From NCBI GenBank assembly GCA_905221605.1, contig CAJNDS010002412.1, positions 1,815,386 through 1,879,385 of the forward strand: a stretch of 64,000 bases of DNA, given 5' to 3'. The notes beneath the pieces are model-generated. The model was given only the letters and a program-made list of their open reading frames with translations, made no database searches and had not been told where the DNA came from. The position numbers were made by a program, and so were the translations under genes. This document shows, piece after piece, positions 59,962-64,000 of this stretch (position 1 is the stretch's first letter; each line of letters opens with the position of its first letter). The stretch is from Symbiodinium natans. Taxonomy: Eukaryota > Sar > Dinophyceae > Suessiales > Symbiodiniaceae.

Positions 59962-60935
59962 CCCTCCAGAGACGTCATGAGCGCGGGTCTTGACCCCAGG
60001 CCTCCCCATGGGGCGCGCAATGAAGGACAGGACGGCTGTCCTTGGGGACCACATGAAACCTAAAAATGGGGGTCATTTGCCCTTCACTACTATAATTCCT
60101 CTTCAGGCTGTATGAACCATAAACCCTAAACCCTAAACCCTTAAACCCTTTTAGGGTTCAGAGTTCGTCCCCAAGGGTCTTGCTGTTGTTCAGCGCCTGC
60201 GTCATGCCTGACCACATGGCAGGTAGTCAGGCTCAAAGGCTCAAAGCCTCCAATTTAGGATTTAGGGTTTAGGGTCTCCAAAACCCCCAACTCAATGAAA
60301 ACACGCAGCAGCTTCGGAAAGACAGGGCTGGTAAAAGCCTGTTGGAGGTTTGCTGTGGATGTCGTGTCATGTGGGCGACCAGCCAAACGAGAGACCCTCG
60401 ACAGCATCTACATGTGGGTGCGTGAATTGGTTAATGGCGCTGTTGCCGAGGCTTCTGCGACGCCACTGAAGCCGTTGACGCCATGGAGCGCGGTATAAGA
60501 TCGAGTTAGCATGACGTTGCACACACGCACGTCCTTCGCGCATTTGCGCCGAATCCACGTCTTACGCCTTACGCGTCTGTGAGCCGACAATCATGTGCAC
60601 AGACAACCTTGTGACCAGCCCTGGGGACGAATTATGAACCCTAAAAGGGTTTATGGTTCACATAGCCTTAACAGATACTATAGTAAGGTGTGTGAAAAGG
60701 GTTTATGGTTCACATAGCCTGAATAGGAATTATAGTAGCATAGGGTGTGTGACCCAAATTTTCGGGTTCATTTCGTGCCCCAAGGACTGAGCTCGCCCCC
60801 GCGAAGCCCTAAACCCTAAACCCGAAACCCTAAACCCTAAACCCTAAACCCTAAAAAAACAGCCAGCGACGGCTCGGCCTTTGAGAGCTGCGAAGATGGC
60901 CAGCCAGGAGAGGCCCAACAGGTCCTTCAAGTTCC
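59962..60935 (-). CDS. Multi-exon gene with membrane helix (partial)
   Basis: Minus exons 5' to 3': 60935 to about 60862 (DLLGLSWLAIFAALKGRAVA, a membrane-helix-like stretch); 60808-60787 (GFAGAS); 60619 to about 60560 (LVTRLSVHMIVGSQT, GTAAGG donor); about 60330-60275 (AFTSPVFPKLLRVFIELGVL, acceptor CCTCCAACAG); 60207-60180 (MTQALNNSK); 60040 to about 59962 (TAVLSFIARPMGRPGVKTRA). The intron 60041-60179 is a family A introner: minus-strand GAC + CCTTGGGGAC...CCAAG, then GAC, and joining AA with GAC gives K-T-A in frame. Exon order and membership are inferred from strand and spacing. Function unknown; it is probably a membrane protein. Confidence 0.55.
60041..60179. mobile_element. Family A introner with CCCTAAA insert
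   Basis: Starts CCTTGGGGACCACATGAAAC-like and ends GTCCCCAAGG, with AC duplicated on the minus strand. A short CCCTAAA run interrupts the middle. It works as an intron of the minus-strand gene. Confidence 0.75.
60620..60786. mobile_element. Family A introner with internal duplication
   Basis: Starts CCCTGGGGACGAATTATGAA and ends GTGCCCCAAGG. The block AAAGGGTTTATGGTTCACATAGCCT occurs twice, so the element is longer (about 167 bp) than its relatives. Confidence 0.7.
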
Positions 60936-60983
60936 ATTTTAGGGTTTAGGGTTTAGGGTTTAGGGTTTAGGGTGGCTCAACAA

Positions 60984-61099
60984 CCTAGAGGACCAATTAC
61001 CTTAGAAGGGTCTAGGGCTTAGGGTTCATATACCTGAATAGGAACTATAGAATAGTTTTGGGGTATGTGACCCCAATTTAGGGTTCATGTGGTCCCGAG
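60984..61099. mobile_element. Degenerate family A element
   Basis: Retains GGGTTCATATACCTGAATAGGA, GGGGTATGTGACCCCAATTT and TTCATGTGGTCCCGAGG; its left end is eroded. Confidence 0.55.
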
Positions 61100-61111
61100 G
61101 AAAGACAATCT

Positions 61112-61192
61112 CATGGTCTTTTAGGCCCCATAATCCCCTAACCAACCCTATAAAGGGTCTTTTTAAGGGGTTGTCGGGTATAATCGCCCATG
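61112..61192. mobile_element. Family C MITE-like element
   Basis: CATGGTCTTTTAGGCCCCATA to ATAATCGCCCATG, with CCCTAACCAACCCTATAAAG inside; it stands directly beside a degenerate family A copy. Confidence 0.55.
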
Positions 61193-61564
61193 TAGGTAGT
61201 TATCCCTAAATGCGAGGCATGTCCTCAAAATGAGGCTTCTTACATCTCGTGCAGCGGCTTAATAAACATGCCTCACCATTCAGTTCAGTCTCTAAAGCCC
61301 CTTAATTCCTAAATCCCTAAAACCGCCTAAACCCCCCCCCCCCCCCCCCCCCCAAACCCCCTTAAACCCTAAACCCCCTTTTTCAAGCACGGACTGAGGA
61401 CCCTAAACCCCCTCAACCCCCTCAACCCCCTAAACCCCCTAAACCCTCTAACCCCCCGAAACCCCTTACAAGCCCTAAACCCTAAACCCCTCAACAGCCC
61501 TTTCCCTTTTGCCACTGGCCTAAACCCTAAACCCTAAACCCTAAACCCTCAAAAGCCCTTCAAG

Positions 61565-61650
61565 CACGGCCTGTCGGCTCAGGAGGTCCACCGCGCGTTT
61601 CAGAGCGAAAGGCGCCAAGAAGCCAAGTGTCTTGCTGGAGCCGACCTGAG
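61565..61650 (+). CDS. Exon, charged helical, plus strand
   Basis: After CTTCAAG the plus frame reads HGLSAQEVHRAFQSERRQEA then KCLAGADLR, stopping at a possible GA donor. A second plus exon (CTTTACTTGTCACCAG, then LVGAAHSAFGAWGGWGQG) lies at 61891-61947, and a third candidate at 62009-62085 (SRILHLYGRRSHASGIFTQL, GTGAGG donor). The last one lacks a nearby AG acceptor and has an open minus-strand alternative. Confidence 0.45.
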
Positions 61651-61952
61651 GATGAATGGTTTAGGGTTTAGGGTTTAGGGTTTAGGGTTTAGGGTTTCGG
61701 GTTTCGGGTTTAGGGTTTCTAGGTTTATGGGGTGAAGAATTAGGGCTCATAAGGTTTATGATGTTTGAGGGGTTTCATTTCAGGGTTTATAGAGTTTAGG
61801 GCGTTAATTTCAAAGTTTAGAGGGTTTTCGGGTTTAGGGCAGGGTCCAGGAATCCCTGGGAACCCTAAACTCAAGCCAGGCTTTACTTGTCACCAGCTTG
61901 TGGGGGCCGCGCACTCCGCATTTGGGGCCTGGGGCGGCTGGGGACAGGGTCA

Positions 61953-62008
61953 CCCTAAACCCTAAACCCTAAACCCTAAACCCTAAACCCTAAACCCTAA
62001 ACCCTAAA
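61953..62008 (-). repeat. (CCCTAAA)7-8 array
   Basis: Perfect heptamers immediately before the exon candidate at 62009-62085. Confidence 0.9.
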
Positions 62009-62476
62009 TGCCCTGGCCTCCCGCATCCTCCACCTCTATGGCCGCAGATCGCATGCATCGGGCATCTTTACGCAGCTCTCTGACTGGTGAGGTGCTCTTG
62101 AAATCTCAGTGCTAAGCTCCACACACACACTGCCTGGAATGGCAGGTAGTCCGTGGCCCTTGACGCAGCAAATTCTGCACAATCTCGTGGCTGCCTGCTT
62201 CTTCTAGAAGCGGCTCACCAGGACTGCAGGAGGAAAGGTCAGCGGAACGCTTGAAATTGAAACCTTAAAGAAGGCGGAATTCGCCAAGTATTCAAACAGT
62301 GGCATTGAAATGGTCGCATGCCAAGCAACAAGTCTTGAAAAATCAGGTTGGCCCTGCAGCTCCGCACAAGGACATACAAAAAAATAGACAGAAGCCGTCT
62401 TGCATGTATGAAACACCGTGAAACACCTTAAAGCTGATTAACCCTACACCTTAAACCCTAAACCCTAAACCCTAAA

Positions 62477-63274
62477 CTACATGGCTTTGGCGAGCTGTTG
62501 CTGAGCGGCGGCAGCCTTCGGAAAGTCTCCAATTAAGACCCAATTAAGACCGACTCTGAACGAGTCGATGCCGTTCGCTGGGCAGCTGATGTCGTTAAGC
62601 AGGCAAGAACCCCTCCCTCCTTACTTGGGCTATTATACCCTATGACCCCTTAAAACGGCCCTTTATAGGGTTGGTTAGGGGATTGTAAGGCCCAACAGCC
62701 CATGCTGGTAGCAATACAACAACCAAGCAGCATCGAATCCTTAAGCCAGTTCTGGATGACATCCCTTCTCAGCACCAGCCCCCGCGAATCAAAGTCAAAC
62801 AGTTTCTCGGGTATTTGGTAAAATAGGAGCCCTGCGAATCCCTGGTTCCCAGTAGAGCTGCAGCTTACGAAGCTCCCTCCCTAAACCCCCTAAACCCTAA
62901 ACCCTAAACCCTAAACCCTAAACCCTAGGGCTCCTCGAATCGCAGCAGAAGCGATCGTGAGGAGCGTTCACATCTGCACAGCGGAAGGGCTCGGGCCGCG
63001 GCTGCTGACCCCGTAGGGGGTGTCGGCCAAGGGTTCTCCCTCCTCTGTGCGCTCCTCCACGAGTTCGTTCCTGAGTAAAGTGGCTTATTGTAGTTATTCA
63101 TTTAAAAACTATAGGGACCATGGGCGAATGTCACTAGACTTTATTCCGACTCCTATGTTACTTTCTTTAGACGACCCGCAACTTCAACGCGACTGAACAG
63201 AGACGTGGCTTCTCGGTCTTCTCGTTCAAGTTCACCTCTTCGTCAAGGCTTTCCTTCGCGGTCCCCTCATGCTC
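62477..63274 (-). CDS. 3' part of an unrecognised multi-exon gene
   Basis: Minus exons 5' to 3': 63274 to about 63174 (EHEGTAKESLDEEVNLNEKT then EKPRLCSVALKLR, acceptor from an introner); about 63065-62930 (EEGEPLADTPYGVSSRGPSP); about 62886-62705 (GSFVSCSSTGNQGFAGLLFY, then QIPEKLFDFDSRGLVLRRDV, then IQNWLKDSMLLG); about 62610-62477 (LLNDISCPANGIDSFRVGLN, then WVLIGDFPKAAAAQQQLAKA, then M and TAG). The frames are long, free of low complexity and strongly biased, so this is a real gene, but I do not recognise the family. A family C element (62624-62705) separates the last two exons. One acceptor is the AG of a TTTAGG motif. Confidence 0.6.
62624..62705. mobile_element. Family C element between two exons
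   Basis: TTGGGCTATTATACCCTATG to AAGGCCCAACAGCCCATG with inverted ends. It fills nearly all of the last intron of the minus-strand gene, suggesting a third introner family. Confidence 0.65.
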
Positions 63275-63551
63275 CTTGGGAGAGGAAATGAACCCTAAAA
63301 GTGGGGGTTTAGGGTTTAGGGTTTAGGGTTTAGGGTTTAGGGTTCATATACCCTGACGACTGTTCGTTCCTGCCAAGTTCATACGAACCATAAACCCTTT
63401 CTAGGGTCATGTACCCTGACTGCTCTCATTCCTATTGAGGTATATGAACCACAAACCCTTTTTTGGGGTCATATACCCTGACTACTATAATTCTCATTTA
63501 AGGTAACATGCACCATAAAAACCCTTTTAGGGATTACTTTGTCTCAAAGGT
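63275..63551. mobile_element. Composite introner (nested family A copies)
   Basis: Outer ends CCTTGGGAGAGG and TTTGTCTCAAAGG enclose three consecutive family A-like cores (each with AACC-ATAAACCCTTTT and a TATACCCTGAC block) plus five TTTAGGG copies. Its AG end is the acceptor of exon 63274-63174. Confidence 0.65.
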
Positions 63552-63761
63552 CTCTAAACCCTAAACCCTGAACCCTGAACCCTAAACCCTAAACCCTCAC
63601 TTCGTCCACAAGGATCCGGATGCTCGTGATCGCCGTGGTCTTGCTTGCTGGCATCCACTTGCTGAGATCCCTTGGCCGATGCAAACCCCTGGAACCCTAG
63701 AAACCTGACCGGGGAATTTGGGGTTTAGGGGTTTAGGGTTTAGGGCTTAGGGTTTCGAGAC

Positions 63762-63873
63762 CTTGGGGACTAAATCAGACCTAAAAAGGGTTTGGGGTTT
63801 CATATGACCTGAATAGGAATTATAGTAGTATAGGGTATATGGCCCCAATTTTAGGGTTCATGTCGTCCCCAAG
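63762..63873. mobile_element. Intact family A introner-like element
   Basis: 112 bp, perfect ends CCTTGGGGAC and GTCCCCAAGG, GA duplicated on both sides. Interior as in 38799-38911. It is flanked by a TTTAGGG run, so this copy is not obviously within coding sequence. Confidence 0.8.
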
Positions 63874-64000
63874 GGATCAGTGAACTCTAAACCCTGTTTG
63901 GGGTTTTTGGATTTGTGAGAAGGAACCCTCGATTCGCCAAAAAGTCCCCTCGTCCCTGAACACCCTGAACCCCCCCAAAAAACAAACAGCTGGTGCAAAA

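Overview
The window looks like nuclear DNA of a dinoflagellate, probably of the Symbiodiniaceae or Polarella type. Plant-type telomeric motifs (TTTAGGG/CCCTAAA) are scattered throughout in both orientations. Genes are split into very short exons with GC-AG and GA-AG as well as GT-AG introns. Several introns are small inverted-repeat elements (introners). A dinoflagellate-type Ty1/copia element sits in the middle. The organism assignment is inference from these traits.

Layout. 1-1.1 kb: minus-strand exons of unrecognised genes. 1.2-12.5 kb: mostly telomere-like repeats, MITE-like elements and isolated short exons. About 13.4-31.4 kb: a minus-strand ABC-transporter gene whose nucleotide-binding domain can be rebuilt from small exons (Walker A, Q-loop, signature, Walker B, D-loop, H-loop). 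A complete 9.9-kb copia retrotransposon (17513-27454, plus strand) lies antisense in one of its introns, with identical 122-bp LTRs and one open 3217-codon Gag-Pol frame. 33.1-35.2 kb: a minisatellite that changes orientation. 38.7-39.8 kb: a complete four-exon minus-strand gene for a small secreted or membrane-anchored, Cys-rich protein, in which all three introns are introners. 45.8-52.4 kb: a minus-strand ankyrin-repeat gene with at least 14 exons and a ubiquitin-like N-terminal exon. 53-64 kb: more short exons, mainly minus strand, including multi-exon genes at 58.1-59.2, 60.0-60.9 and 62.5-63.3 kb, plus introner copies.

Most interesting points. The copia polyprotein carries, between protease and integrase, a cytosine-methyltransferase-like Rossmann region and an HxD...H...R region resembling an Fe(II)/2-oxoglutarate dioxygenase. 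A protein-like 293-codon frame overlaps the main frame by +1 upstream of them. The introners explain intron gain at base level: an element with CCTTGG/CCAAGG ends brings the AG acceptor, and host G plus the duplicated target supply the GA donor, so splicing restores the original codons.

All gene models come from reading the sequence alone. Exon ends are exact where phase closure is stated and approximate elsewhere. No database search was possible.
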